Shown here: positions 1-8,675 of the stretch, one piece after another | How positions within the stretch are numbered: the stretch's first letter is position 1 | How the letters are laid out: every line of letters starts with the position of its first letter | NCBI RefSeq assembly: GCF_020172085.1 | Contig: NZ_JAIVAT010000006.1 | Span: forward strand, 50,273 to 114,272 | Origin: Rossellomorea aquimaris | Lineage (GTDB): Bacteria > Bacillota > Bacilli > Bacillales > Bacillaceae_B | DNA length: 64,000 nucleotides | Direction of reading: 5' to 3' | Program-made: the position numbers and the translations under genes | The notes under the pieces: model-generated | Database searches by the model: none | What the model saw: only the letters and a program-made list of their open reading frames with translations | What the model was told of the DNA's origin: nothing

Positions 1-263
1 AGGATGCATTCACTCATTATAGAGTGGTGGAAGATAGAGGGTCTACTACTTTGGTAGAAGTTGAATTAGATACTGGTCGTACTCATCAAATTCGTGTTCA
101 TATGAGTCACATCGGTCATCCTCTCGTGGGAGACCGCCTTTATGGGGGAAAACCGATAATAAAGCGACAGGCATTGCATGCAGCCCGTATTTCATTCCCA
201 CATCCGCTGACAGAAGAACGGATCGAATGCATAGCTGACTGCATCGATGATATCGGTCTGTAA
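1..263 (+). CDS. RluA/RluD-family pseudouridine synthase, C-terminal part
   Basis: The gene runs in from before the window; the reading frame is open from base 3. The visible tail has the conserved RTHQIRVH segment followed by [14 protein letters not shown], which is typical of the C-terminal end of RluA/RluD-type rRNA pseudouridine synthases. The catalytic Asp lies upstream, outside the window, so the exact target uridine cannot be told. A hairpin terminator follows directly. Confidence 0.85.
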   Translation, partial: DAFTHYRVVEDRGSTTLVEVELDTGRTHQIRVHMSHIGHPLVGDRLYGGKPIIKRQALHAARISFPHPLTEERIECIADCIDDIGL

Positions 264-270
264 TCAAAAA

Positions 271-305
271 AATGAGTCACGCTCATCCAAGCGTGACTCA
301 TTTTT
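271..305. terminator. bidirectional rho-independent terminator
   Basis: A 13-bp stem (AATGAGTCACGCT paired with AGCGTGACTCATT) is flanked by A-rich and T-rich tracts. It serves the pseudouridine synthase on the plus strand and wrbA on the minus strand. Confidence 0.85.
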
Positions 306-315
306 AATAGATCGA

Positions 316-930
316 TTATTTCAATCCATTTTTCACTGCTTCAGCAATTTGAATCGTACGGCGCGTTTGATGCTTCACTGCAGGTTCGACCGATTCTACC
401 ATATTACCTTCCTGGTCCACCGTCACACTCGTTCCGTATGGATTGCCTCCAGTAGTAAAGCTTGATTGATCTGTGTACCCCGGAGCTGCGATGATGGCCC
501 CCCAGTGCATCATGGTTGTATAAAGAGCCAGAACCGTCTGCTCCTGTCCGCCGTGTGAATTACTTGCAGATGAAGTCGCGCTCACTACTTTGTTTGCAAG
601 CTTACCATTGAACCACAAACCTCCAGTGGTATCCAGAAAGGCTTTGACTTGTGAAGGAACGTTACCGAATCTGGTCGGGACGTTGAAAAGATACGCGTCA
701 GCCCACTCAAGATCATCTAGGGTTACTACTGGTACACTATCTTTGGTTTCATTGTAATGCTTTTCCCATGCCGGGTTTGAAGCAATGGCTCCTTCAGGGG
801 CTGTCTCCTCAAATCGAAGTACCTTTACTTCTGCGCCTGCTTCCTTTGCAGCCTCTTCTGCCCATTTCGCCATTTGATAGTTCGTACCTGTTGAACTGTA
901 GTACATGATTGCCAATTTTACGTTAGACAT
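316..930 (-). CDS. wrbA: WrbA-type NAD(P)H:quinone oxidoreductase
   Basis: 204 aa, the usual WrbA length. The N-terminal flavodoxin-fold FMN loop is visible (YYSSTGTNYQMAKW, about residues 10-23), as are the family signatures VPTRFGNVPSQVKAFLD and HGGQEQT near residue 126. WrbA enzymes use FMN to reduce quinones by two electrons, avoiding semiquinone radicals. Start chosen from AAAGGAGAGATTTCAATTATG. It lies 81 bp downstream of the DoxX gene on the same strand with no clear terminator between, so the two probably share the operator-bearing promoter at 1496-1570. Confidence 0.88.
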   Translation of the reverse strand: MSNVKLAIMYYSSTGTNYQMAKWAEEAAKEAGAEVKVLRFEETAPEGAIASNPAWEKHYNETKDSVPVVTLDDLEWADAYLFNVPTRFGNVPSQVKAFLDTTGGLWFNGKLANKVVSATSSASNSHGGQEQTVLALYTTMMHWGAIIAAPGYTDQSSFTTGGNPYGTSVTVDQEGNMVESVEPAVKHQTRRTIQIAEAVKNGLK

Positions 931-1011
931 AATTGAAATCTCTCCTTTAGAATTGTCATTTATATAATAAATGGGTGAAACACGATATCAGATTGCAGGC
1001 AGATCAATACA

Positions 1012-1422
1012 TTATCCAAATAATACTGCGTCTATCGAATAGGCCCCTGCTCCAACAAGAGCTACCCCTAGTGCAACAACAATGAGCATCACATTATATT
1101 CTGTACCGTTTTGGGTCGCCCAATAACCGTTTGCTCCATGGACCTTTAGGATTGCTACGATCATCGTCGCAATAATTAGAAAGGCCGCTAAAGGAGTCAG
1201 GAACCCCACTGCGAATAGTATTCCTCCTGCCACTTCCGAAGTCCCTGCAAGAAGTGCCATTGTCTTTCCTGGCTTGATTCCGATGGACTCAAAGAAGCCT
1301 CCTGTACCCTTCAGCCCGTGACCTCCAAACCACCCAAATAATTTCTGTGTTCCATGTGCAGCGAACGTCAATCCCATTACTAAACGAATAACCAATAAAC
1401 CGAACGCAGCTAATGCTGTCAT
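1012..1422 (-). CDS. DoxX-family membrane protein (MhqP/CatD-like)
   Basis: 136 aa with four hydrophobic segments and the DoxX-type N terminus (HGTQKLFGWFGGHG, about residues 23-36). In B. subtilis the DoxX proteins MhqP and CatD belong to quinone/catechol stress operons controlled by MhqR or YodB/CatR. MhqR-like operators lie just upstream and a WrbA quinone reductase downstream, which supports a role in membrane quinone or thiol-stress resistance. The strong RBS AAGGAGG precedes the ATG. Biochemical activity is not settled for this family. Confidence 0.82.
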   Translation of the reverse strand: MTALAAFGLLVIRLVMGLTFAAHGTQKLFGWFGGHGLKGTGGFFESIGIKPGKTMALLAGTSEVAGGILFAVGFLTPLAAFLIIATMIVAILKVHGANGYWATQNGTEYNVMLIVVALGVALVGAGAYSIDAVLFG

Positions 1423-1495
1423 CTGTTTTCCTCCTTATGTTTTCCCATCGAGATTTCCCTTCAAACATTTCAACTTCAATTATTTTTATATCTAT

Positions 1496-1513
1496 TATCT
1501 TGAATTTGAGATA
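1496..1513 (-). promoter_or_regulatory. MhqR-like operator
   Basis: TATCTTGAATTTGAGATA is a near-perfect palindrome matching the MhqR consensus as I recall it (tATCTcgAAtTCgAGATa) with two central substitutions. It lies 74 bp upstream of the DoxX start, in an AT-rich promoter region. Confidence 0.6.
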
Positions 1514-1535
1514 TATAGTTAAAAAAAGAGACAAG

Positions 1536-1570
1536 TTATCTCGAATGTGATTATTTTTAATTCGAGATAA
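1536..1570 (-). promoter_or_regulatory. second, split MhqR-like operator
   Basis: A perfect 10-bp inverted repeat, TTATCTCGAA and TTCGAGATAA, is separated by 15 bp. Each arm equals one half of the MhqR palindrome at 1496-1513. It probably cooperates with that site. Confidence 0.5.
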
Positions 1571-1640
1571 TTGTATAATATTCTTCCATTCACTGTCAAT
1601 CACTTTTTTGTTTTTAATTAATCGAGATGATGATTTAAAT

Positions 1641-1668
1641 AAAAAAAGGCCCGTGTATGAACGGACCT
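1641..1668 (-). terminator. terminator of the aldo/keto reductase gene
   Basis: On the minus strand AGGTCCGT and ACGGGCCT pair around a short loop, followed by TTTTTT. Confidence 0.75.
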
Positions 1669-1686
1669 CTTTGTATAAAGTGCTAA

Positions 1687-2517
1687 TTAAAAATCAAAGT
1701 TGTCTGGATCTGGACCAAAACGTTCATCGAGATTTAACTGGTTGATTTGATTCATCTCTTCCAGTGACAGCTCGAAATTGAACAGATCTGCATTTTCTTT
1801 GATGCGGTTTTCATGTACAGACTTTGGAATGATAATGACATCATTCTGAAGATGCCAGCGAAGAATCACTTGTGCTGCAGACTTACCGTGCTGCTCTGCA
1901 ATGTGGTTTAAAGTAGGCTCATCCAATACACGCCCTTGAGCGATTGGTGACCACGCCTCTACTGCGATATTTTGAGAGGCACAAAATTCTCTTATCTTCT
2001 CCTGATTAAGACGGGGATGTAACTCAATTTGATTTAAAACGGGCTTTTCATTGCCGTTTTTCATTAAATCGTCAAGATGGTGCTGATGAAAGTTACTTAC
2101 ACCGATTGATTTGATCAAACCTTCTCCATGGAGTCTCTCCATTGCCTTCCACGTATCATTGTACTTTCCTTCGACAGGCCAATGGATCAAATACATGTCG
2201 AGGTAATCCATCTCAAGCTTCTTAAGGCTGGTTTCAAACGCCTTCAAGGTCGTATCGTAGCCTTGATCGCTATTCCACACTTTCGATGTGATGAACAGTT
2301 CCTCTCTCGCTACTCCACCTTCTTTCACGCCCTGTCCTACGCTTTCCTCATTATCGTAGATGGCCGCGGTATCGATGGAACGGTATCCTGACTGAATCGC
2401 AGTTCGAACAGCCTGTACCGTTTCAGACGGATCTTTCATTTGGTAAACTCCTAAACCGACATAAGGAATTTCAATTCCGTTATGTAATGTCTTCGTGCTT
2501 TGTAAGTTTTTCAACAT
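1687..2517 (-). CDS. yvgN: aldo/keto reductase, YvgN-like
   Basis: 276 aa, full AKR length. AKR signatures are present: GYRSIDTAAIYDNEESVG (catalytic Asp and Tyr, about residues 45-62), ITSKVW (catalytic Lys), YLIHWP (His) and the cofactor-binding IIIPKSVHENRIKENADLF near the C terminus. It is very similar to B. subtilis YvgN, an NADPH-dependent glyoxal/methylglyoxal reductase. RBS GGAGGGATGCATT before the ATG. Monocistronic, with its own terminator. Confidence 0.85.
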   Translation of the reverse strand: MLKNLQSTKTLHNGIEIPYVGLGVYQMKDPSETVQAVRTAIQSGYRSIDTAAIYDNEESVGQGVKEGGVAREELFITSKVWNSDQGYDTTLKAFETSLKKLEMDYLDMYLIHWPVEGKYNDTWKAMERLHGEGLIKSIGVSNFHQHHLDDLMKNGNEKPVLNQIELHPRLNQEKIREFCASQNIAVEAWSPIAQGRVLDEPTLNHIAEQHGKSAAQVILRWHLQNDVIIIPKSVHENRIKENADLFNFELSLEEMNQINQLNLDERFGPDPDNFDF

Positions 2518-2598
2518 AATGCATCCCTCCTGATTTATTATTTTACAAATTACACAGACAGAAAGCGAATGTTATGATTGTGAAAGCTTGCTTGATAG

Positions 2599-2640
2599 AG
2601 AAAAGGTCCGTCCCTCGTTTAAGAGGGACGGACCTTTTCT
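2599..2640 (-). terminator. terminator of helD, made of the GGGACGGACC repeat
   Basis: Perfect 18-bp arms around a 6-base loop; the arm includes GAGGGACGGACCTTTTCT. The same sequence recurs at 16251-16303, 18710-18723 and 40905-40918. Confidence 0.8.
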
Positions 2641-2647
2641 AATAGAT

Positions 2648-4915
2648 TTACAGGCCAATGAATTGGTCTTTACTCTTACCTATTAGTGCAAGCCTATGGA
2701 GAGGGCGGGTCATGGCCACATACTGCAACTTGATGTCGAGCTCGTTTTCCGGGTGGAATGTTTCATCCACTGCCACAATAAGGACAACATCAAATTCAAG
2801 ACCTTTTGACAGATAAGAAGGCACGACGACAATTTGGTCTTTCGGAATCGATTCCTGTTCTTCTAACAATTTCACCTTCCCGGGCTGCCGTTCTTGAAGG
2901 ATTTCACTGATTTTCACGCAGTCCTTCATGCTTTTCCCTATGACAGCGAAGGTTTGGAATCCTTCCTTTCTTCCTGCCTCCACCTTCTTCTCGATCAAGG
3001 AAGAGAGGTCATCTAATTCACGGTATTCATCAAAGCTTGGAAATTCTCCGTGCCTCACCACCGGGTTCACTTTCGGAAAATCATAGGGTAAGAGACTCAA
3101 AAGTTTATTCGCCTCCCCCATGATTTCGATCGTGGTACGGTAGCTTTTTTGAAGTTCGGTATACGTTGCCCTCGGAAATATATCCCGATAGACAAGCTCC
3201 CAGGACTGAAGCCCCCGATAAGAGTGAATGCCCTGGGCAAGGTCGCCGACCAGTGTGAACATATCGGTTTCCAGTGCCCTCTTCAAAGAGTAGAGCTGCA
3301 TATAACTATAATCCTGTGCTTCATCGATGACGATGTTTTTTGCTTTATAATATTTATCAATGCCGAATAAATGGGATTGTAAATATAGAAGAATCGCCAG
3401 ATCCTCGACTTCATACTTCTTTTTCTTTGTGTATTTCAACGTATAATGACAGAGCTGTTCAGCCTGATTCCTGCTGAGTTCTCCTTTCGAGTACGATGCA
3501 AGGCGTTCCGGATCTGAGAATAACTCGATGAAGTATTGATCCAGGCTCTTCTTTTCAAACTGTCTCATATATCCATTGACACTTGTCCGGATCGCTTTTT
3601 TGATCTCTATTACACGTTCGCTCTTCTTGTCTAAGGCTTTTGACACATATTCCTTCCGGTTACCCGCCTTTGAACGCTCAAATAAAGCCGTTTCGATCCG
3701 TTCATCGAAAAATTTCTCTACCTTCTCCACCATCTGCTTCTTGTTCGAACGAACATAGCTTTGAAGGAGAGATTTAAGCTTCTCCACCCTGCGATAAACC
3801 GGCATATACGTATATTCTTCTTTAAAAAGATGAGTGAACTTCTTGGCAGTGTATAGCTTATATTTGTCGACGTAGAAGTCTTTCGATGTATAAAAGCGCT
3901 GTTCGATTTCCTCGAGGTAATCATCAAGGATCCGCCTGAATGCTTTGGACCCTTTGAAGCCAGAAATCCATGATGCGGTCATTACCTCTTCATCGTGGGT
4001 TTCTATCAACTTTATGAGCTTGTCGTCCTGGACTAAAGTAAGACTCTTTTCTAAACAAGTCATAACATAATCAGTGAAGGTAGTCTGTCTTACCCGCTCG
4101 ACTCCGAGTTCCGGCAGCGCTTCTGAAATGTAGTCGATGAACAGATTACTCGGAGCCAGGATCATCAGTTGATTCGGATCGAAATATTGTTTGTAGTTGT
4201 AAATAAAGTAAGAAATCCGGTGAAGGGCGATGGTTGTTTTTCCACTTCCGGCAGCCCCCTGCACAATAATCGGTTTGTTTAAATCGGCACGGATGATCCG
4301 GTTTTGCTCCTCCTGGATCGTGGAAATGATTTCGGTTAAACGATTACTAGAGCTTTTGGCTAAAGAATCCTGAAGCAATTCATCTGTAGTCGTCAAATCG
4401 ATATCCCGTATTTCTTCTAAATGGCCATCCTCAATCATGAACTGACGCTTTAGTGACAAGTCCCCTTCATACGTCTCACCTTCAGCATCGTACGATACAT
4501 CGCCGATCCTTCCTTCGTAGTACAGATTCGCGATGGGGGAACGCCAGTCCACGATGATTTGTTCCTGGTTTTCCCGCTGATACAGGGAGGTCTTCCCGAT
4601 ATAATGCTTCTCCAGCTTATCCGAACCTTCATGCTGAAAATCAATCCGGGCAAAATACGGTTTCGTCTTTGCTTTCGTTAGGGACTCCAATTCTTCTTTG
4701 GACATCTCAAAAAAGCTTGAGTTCGTCAAGATATCGATGTAGGCAGCACTGGACTCGCCCCAATCGATATCTCCAAAAGCTTTTTCCATGTTTTCCTTAT
4801 ACTTTTCCTTACTCGTTTCGGATGTGCTGATGACAACATCAATGTAGCGCTTCGTAAATTCTAAGCGTTCTGTTTCACTTGAAAAATCGGGATGAATGTT
4901 CGATTCCTTCGTCAT
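2648..4915 (-). CDS. helD: HelD, RNA polymerase-recycling ATPase
   Basis: 755 aa UvrD/Rep-like superfamily 1 protein of the HelD type. Walker A GAAGSGKTT lies near residue 220, the DEAQDYS motif in the middle part, and the C-terminal helicase motifs include LVGDLAQGIHSYRG and YVAMTRPLHRL. HelD removes stalled RNA polymerase from DNA by ATP-driven remodelling. The N-terminal arm (about 1-200) is typical of HelD rather than true UvrD. RBS AAGGAGAAATGT before the ATG. Single gene with its own terminator. Confidence 0.9.
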   Translation of the reverse strand: MTKESNIHPDFSSETERLEFTKRYIDVVISTSETSKEKYKENMEKAFGDIDWGESSAAYIDILTNSSFFEMSKEELESLTKAKTKPYFARIDFQHEGSDKLEKHYIGKTSLYQRENQEQIIVDWRSPIANLYYEGRIGDVSYDAEGETYEGDLSLKRQFMIEDGHLEEIRDIDLTTTDELLQDSLAKSSSNRLTEIISTIQEEQNRIIRADLNKPIIVQGAAGSGKTTIALHRISYFIYNYKQYFDPNQLMILAPSNLFIDYISEALPELGVERVRQTTFTDYVMTCLEKSLTLVQDDKLIKLIETHDEEVMTASWISGFKGSKAFRRILDDYLEEIEQRFYTSKDFYVDKYKLYTAKKFTHLFKEEYTYMPVYRRVEKLKSLLQSYVRSNKKQMVEKVEKFFDERIETALFERSKAGNRKEYVSKALDKKSERVIEIKKAIRTSVNGYMRQFEKKSLDQYFIELFSDPERLASYSKGELSRNQAEQLCHYTLKYTKKKKYEVEDLAILLYLQSHLFGIDKYYKAKNIVIDEAQDYSYMQLYSLKRALETDMFTLVGDLAQGIHSYRGLQSWELVYRDIFPRATYTELQKSYRTTIEIMGEANKLLSLLPYDFPKVNPVVRHGEFPSFDEYRELDDLSSLIEKKVEAGRKEGFQTFAVIGKSMKDCVKISEILQERQPGKVKLLEEQESIPKDQIVVVPSYLSKGLEFDVVLIVAVDETFHPENELDIKLQYVAMTRPLHRLALIGKSKDQFIGL

Positions 4916-5096
4916 ACATTTCTCCTTCCAAATGTTTTAGCCGCAATGGAGAAAAAAACGTCCTGTCACTTCCATCGAGGTAACGACGCTCAATGGATAA
5001 ACAAGATTAGATAGACATATCGAAATCTGTAAAAATTATGTAGGCGTTTGGGAGCAGAAATTTATATTATCAGATAATTTAAGAAAGTTCAATAGG

Positions 5097-5219
5097 AAAA
5101 GCGGAAGGGGCTTGCCCTGGGGCGACAAGCATAAGACGAGTCACCCGGAAAGGCGTTCTTTGCCTTTTTGGGTGACTTGGCTTATGACCTCGAGCCCCAA
5201 GCCCCTGGAGCTGGACAAT
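5097..5219. repeat. structured repeat, copy 1
   Basis: About 123 bp. Nested inverted repeats: AGGGGCTTG with CAAGCCCCT, CATAAG with CTTATG, GTCACCC with GGGTGAC, around an inner AAAGGC/GCCTTT hairpin. The conserved ends are AAAGCGGA and GGAGCTGGACAAT. Confidence 0.85.
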
Positions 5220-5220
5220 G

Positions 5221-5343
5221 AAAAGCGGAAGGGCTTTGCCCAGAGGCGACAAGCATAAGGCGAACATGCCGGAAAGGCGCTCTTTGCCTTTTTGGCATGT
5301 TTGACTTATGACCTCGAGCCTCTAAGCCCTGGAGCTGGACAAT
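5221..5343. repeat. structured repeat, copy 2
   Basis: Same framework as copy 1 but with different arms that still pair: AGGGCTT with AAGCCCT, AGAGG with CCTCT, AACATGCC with GGCATGTT. These are compensatory changes. Confidence 0.85.
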
Positions 5344-5344
5344 G

Positions 5345-5468
5345 AAAAGCGGAGGCGGCTTGGGCAGGCCCGACAAGCATAAGACGAATCAACCGGAAAG
5401 GCGTTCTTTGCCTTTTTTGGTTGATTTGACTTATGACCTCGAGGGACTAGCCGCCGGAGCTGGACAAT
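5345..5468. repeat. structured repeat, copy 3
   Basis: Arms GGCGGCT with AGCCGCC and AATCAACC with GGTTGATT. The central loop (GGAAAGGCGTTCTTTGCC) is unchanged from copy 1. Confidence 0.85.
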
Positions 5469-5471
5469 CAG

Positions 5472-5551
5472 AAAAGCGGAAGGGGCTTGCCCTGGGGCGA
5501 CAAGCATAAGACGAGTAACCCGGAAAGGCGCTCTTTGCCTTTTTGGTTGTC
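5472..5551. repeat. structured repeat, copy 4, truncated
   Basis: The 5' half matches copy 1, but the 3' half is lost shortly after the central GCCTTTTTGG. The kinase terminator begins just beyond. Confidence 0.8.
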
Positions 5552-5575
5552 ATCTCACCCCCAACCAATCAAAAA

Positions 5576-5601
5576 ACCCTCCACCTATATAGATGAAGGG
5601 T
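5576..5601 (-). terminator. terminator of the histidine kinase gene
   Basis: On the minus strand ACCCTTCATCT pairs with its near-complement before AGGGTTTTTT. The stop codon lies inside the stem. Confidence 0.65.
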
Positions 5602-6853
5602 CTTTCACGTGATCTACCGGGAACACAATTTGAAAACTCGTTCCCTTCCCTATACGACTTTCGACGGTAATGATGCCTCTCATCGCTTCAATGATCCGGT
5701 AAGACACCATCAATCCCAAACCGGTCCCTTTTTCTTTCGTCGAGAAATAAGGTTCACCAAGTCTTGCTTGTTGCATAGGAGTCATCCCGACCCCTGTGTC
5801 ACTGATGGTGATGCTGACATTCCCTTTTTGAACCTTGGAAAGGATCGTGAGAGTGCCTCCTTTAGGCATGGCTTCAATAGCATTTTTGATGATATTGAGA
5901 AATGCCTGTTGAAAATTCCGGGTGTTCCCGACGATGCCGGAATCCTGGATGTCTTTATGTACGACCACCGACTGTTGATTGCTCAAGGGTTCTACCATGT
6001 CGGCGAGCTTTTGCAGCTGTTCCGATATGAAGATCGTTTCCACTTGTTCAGGATCGGGCCTGGCAAATGTAAGATAATCATTGATGATGTCTTCTGCCCT
6101 GTTTAGTTCGGATGATGCAATGGTCAGATACTGCTCTTTTTTACCTACTGGAAGATTTTCCTGTTGGAGGAGCCTCAGGAAACCCTTGATTACGGTCAAG
6201 GGGTTTTTCACCTCATGTGAAATGCTGGCAGCCAACTGAGCGAGCACTTCCATCTTTTCTATCTTGACGAGTGCTTGCTTGATTTGAATCTGTTTTAGCA
6301 ATGTCTCGCATATGTATGTCAGGATAAGCATTCCACATGAAGGGAGTAAGATGAAATTGATTAAATAGCTTTCATCAATTACAAATATGGTCATTGCCTT
6401 CGCAATAAGTGCCGCTACTATGGAATGAAATGTAAAGATGCCCACTGAAAATATGATTTTATTCCGGCTCGATAACCGTTGAAAATGGAACCACTTCATA
6501 CCAATAACCGTGAATAGGTAAATCACTACATAGATAACGAACGCCACTATGCTCCAACTATAAATCATTGTACGGAATCCCAATAGGACCGCCAATAGGG
6601 CGAGACCTGTATAAGGGCCCCCATACATGATGCCAAGAACAAACGGAATCATCCGCAAGTCGTGGACACAATATGGGTTATTGTATATGGGTGAAAGCAT
6701 ACACAGAATAATAGCCATACTTAAAGAAACGAAGGTTGCCATCCTCGTATACCAACCATGAATCCACTTTTTTTCAACAAGAAAAAAAATCAGAAATATA
6801 CTCAAAATGATATAAAAGAAATTATTAATAACATCCTGATTAAAGATAATCAT
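5585..6853 (-). CDS. 5TM-type sensor histidine kinase (KinB-like)
   Basis: About 422 aa. Residues 1-190 contain several hydrophobic helices resembling a 5TMR-LYT sensor. Then come the H-box SISHEVKNPLTVIKGF (His near 218), the N-box NIIKNAIEAMP and G-boxes DTGVGMT and GTGLGL. This layout resembles sporulation kinase KinB. I place the start at the internal ATG (6853): it follows AAAGGGGAAGT, whereas the open frame begins at an upstream TTG without an RBS. No response regulator is adjacent, as in orphan sporulation kinases; the sporulation role is inferred. Confidence 0.8.
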   Translation of the reverse strand: MIIFNQDVINNFFYIILSIFLIFFLVEKKWIHGWYTRMATFVSLSMAIILCMLSPIYNNPYCVHDLRMIPFVLGIMYGGPYTGLALLAVLLGFRTMIYSWSIVAFVIYVVIYLFTVIGMKWFHFQRLSSRNKIIFSVGIFTFHSIVAALIAKAMTIFVIDESYLINFILLPSCGMLILTYICETLLKQIQIKQALVKIEKMEVLAQLAASISHEVKNPLTVIKGFLRLLQQENLPVGKKEQYLTIASSELNRAEDIINDYLTFARPDPEQVETIFISEQLQKLADMVEPLSNQQSVVVHKDIQDSGIVGNTRNFQQAFLNIIKNAIEAMPKGGTLTILSKVQKGNVSITISDTGVGMTPMQQARLGEPYFSTKEKGTGLGLMVSYRIIEAMRGIITVESRIGKGTSFQIVFPVDHVKDPSSI

Positions 6854-6948
6854 ACTTCCCCTTTGACCTTTCAAGAAATTGTATTCTTAAAAATTTTACC
6901 ATACTACTTCTCAAACCGTTACAATAAAACGCAATTTTACATAAGAGA

Positions 6949-6973
6949 ACTCTCCTGTGATCTACAGGAGAGT
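6949..6973. terminator. bidirectional terminator
   Basis: ACTCTCCTGT pairs with ACAGGAGAGT around a 5-base loop, followed by CTTTTATTT. It terminates the leftward ATP-grasp gene. Confidence 0.75.
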
Positions 6974-6980
6974 CTTTTAT

Positions 6981-7913
6981 TTACACCGTTTTCAATTGTT
7001 CACCAAGGTATTGGGCCAACTCAAGCATCCCATATTGTCCAGCCTCTGCCTCTGCATCCTTATTGTAATTCGTATTGGTGTTCACATCATATGTGTAGAG
7101 GGTGCCATCTGCATCCTGGATAAATTCAATTCCGGCTACATCGATCCGGTTTTCTTTTAAAAATGCTTCATAGGTTGAAAGGATATCATGGGAAAAGCCT
7201 TCACGTATTTGAAATTTTGGCTTCTCTTCTTGCTCCCCCACCGGGCAGAACAAATCGTCTACCTGGCAGACATCTGCGGGACATAATTCGAAGCCTTTTG
7301 ACGTATCCACCTTTACAGCGTACATGAATGTACCTCCTATGAATTCACAACGGGTGATCGAAGCGTCAGGTGCTTTAATGTATTCTTGGATAAGCGTCGT
7401 TCCATCTAAAGGTTCTTCAAACGCATCGCTGTAAACATAGTCATTCAATGCATGTATTGAATGAAACAGCTGAACGCCTAATCCCTTCCCTGCACGATTA
7501 TGTTTGGTGATGAACGATGGCTTATTAAGCTTTTCAGCTGCTTCAATTATTTGCTTTTTCCCTACTGCTGCAATGGTTTTCGGAGTCTTGATACCAGAGG
7601 CATTCAAGGCCATATACTGATTCACTTTACTCACTTCCAGGCGCAGGGCACGGCTTCCGTTCAGAACCTTACGATCATTTCTCTCTAACCATGAAAGGAC
7701 GCTTTCCGTCAATTCAGGAGCATAGCGATGGTTTCGTGTGTGGGACGATGCACTGATGCGATTATAAAAAACACCTTGTGGCGGCTCTGAAGATAAATCA
7801 ACGAGTCCTTCATTCAGGAACCATTCCTCGTAAGGCAATTGAAGTTCGTCGAGACGAGCCGTTAAATGATTGGTCCAATCACTATTTTCATGAATAATAT
7901 GAATTTTCTTCAC
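6981..7913 (-). CDS. ATP-grasp family protein (RimK-like)
   Basis: About 310 aa. The central and C-terminal parts fit an ATP-grasp ligase: FITKHNRAGKGLGVQLF (ATP-binding loop), TLIQEYIKAPDASITRCEFIGG and the metal-binding tail GIEFIQDADGTLYTYDVNTNTNYN. Such enzymes join a carboxylate to an amine; the substrate cannot be told. The likely start is GTG at 7913 (VKKIHIIHEN), after AAATGGGG; the longer frame has no RBS. Monocistronic. Confidence 0.75.
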   Translation of the reverse strand: MKKIHIIHENSDWTNHLTARLDELQLPYEEWFLNEGLVDLSSEPPQGVFYNRISASSHTRNHRYAPELTESVLSWLERNDRKVLNGSRALRLEVSKVNQYMALNASGIKTPKTIAAVGKKQIIEAAEKLNKPSFITKHNRAGKGLGVQLFHSIHALNDYVYSDAFEEPLDGTTLIQEYIKAPDASITRCEFIGGTFMYAVKVDTSKGFELCPADVCQVDDLFCPVGEQEEKPKFQIREGFSHDILSTYEAFLKENRIDVAGIEFIQDADGTLYTYDVNTNTNYNKDAEAEAGQYGMLELAQYLGEQLKTV

Positions 7914-8010
7914 GATCAATACCCCATTTGCTCGTAGAATTTTACTAAATGGTCTTACAACACAAAGTAATCCTACTATAAAAGTAGGATTTAGGTCAAT
8001 GATCAAGAAT

Positions 8011-8469
8011 TCACTTTGACTTACGGTCCGTCCTCATTTGAATTTTCATACCGCTTTTTGTTAAGAAGTCACGGGTTTTTGAGGATTTCTCCAACCGCAC
8101 CTCTTGATCGTCTTTCAGGATGTCCCTGATTTCCTGAAGGACTTCGAGATTTGTCGTCTGTTTCACCTTATAAGGCTGGTCCCCGCCTTTTAACCGGTTG
8201 ACCACTTTGACCATCAGGAACACACTCATGGCAATAAGAAGAAAATCAACGAATGATCCAACGAATTTCCCCAATTCAATCACCTCTGCCCCTATCCGAA
8301 GATGAAGTCCTTCGAAGTTGATGCCCCCAAACAAGATGCCGATTGCCGGCATCATCATGTCCTCAACGAGAGATTCTACAATTTGACCAAATGCGGAACC
8401 GATGATGACAGCAACCGCTAAATCAAATACATTCCCCCTCGAAATGAACTGCTTAAACTCTGACCACAT
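8011..8469 (-). CDS. mscL: large-conductance mechanosensitive channel
   Basis: About 152 aa. Typical MscL N terminus MWSEFKQFISRGNVFDLAVAVI with TM1, then TM2 (GSFVDFLLIAMSVFLMVKVV) and a charged C-terminal helix. It opens under membrane tension to release solutes on hypo-osmotic shock. Start at the ATG before WSEF, preceded by AGGTGAGC; the upstream GTG of the longer frame overlaps that RBS. Confidence 0.93.
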   Translation of the reverse strand: MWSEFKQFISRGNVFDLAVAVIIGSAFGQIVESLVEDMMMPAIGILFGGINFEGLHLRIGAEVIELGKFVGSFVDFLLIAMSVFLMVKVVNRLKGGDQPYKVKQTTNLEVLQEIRDILKDDQEVRLEKSSKTRDFLTKSGMKIQMRTDRKSK

Positions 8470-8547
8470 GATTAAGCTCACCTACCGCTTCATTACTCTT
8501 ACCATATGGGAAAATGATGCGAGATATGAAGACAAGTATAAATTTCC

Positions 8548-8643
8548 TTATAAAAGATATTTCCAAACGATGACAGCAAACAAAATAATTGAGACAACAC
8601 CCATTAAAATGACCAGCTTTTTTTCTTCTTTGTCTCCAAACAT
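8548..8643 (-). CDS. 31-aa single-span membrane peptide
   Basis: Short ORF with a charged start (MFGDKEEKK) followed by one hydrophobic helix (LVILMGVVSIILFAVIVWKYLL). The RBS GGGGAGGG stands 8 bases before the ATG. It lies in the gap between mscL and the LacI regulator gene on the same strand. Function unknown; the coding call rests on the RBS and the clean TM pattern. Confidence 0.6.
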   Translation of the reverse strand: MFGDKEEKKLVILMGVVSIILFAVIVWKYLL

Positions 8644-8675
8644 TCTTATTTCCCTCCCCTCTTCGTTCGTGGTAT

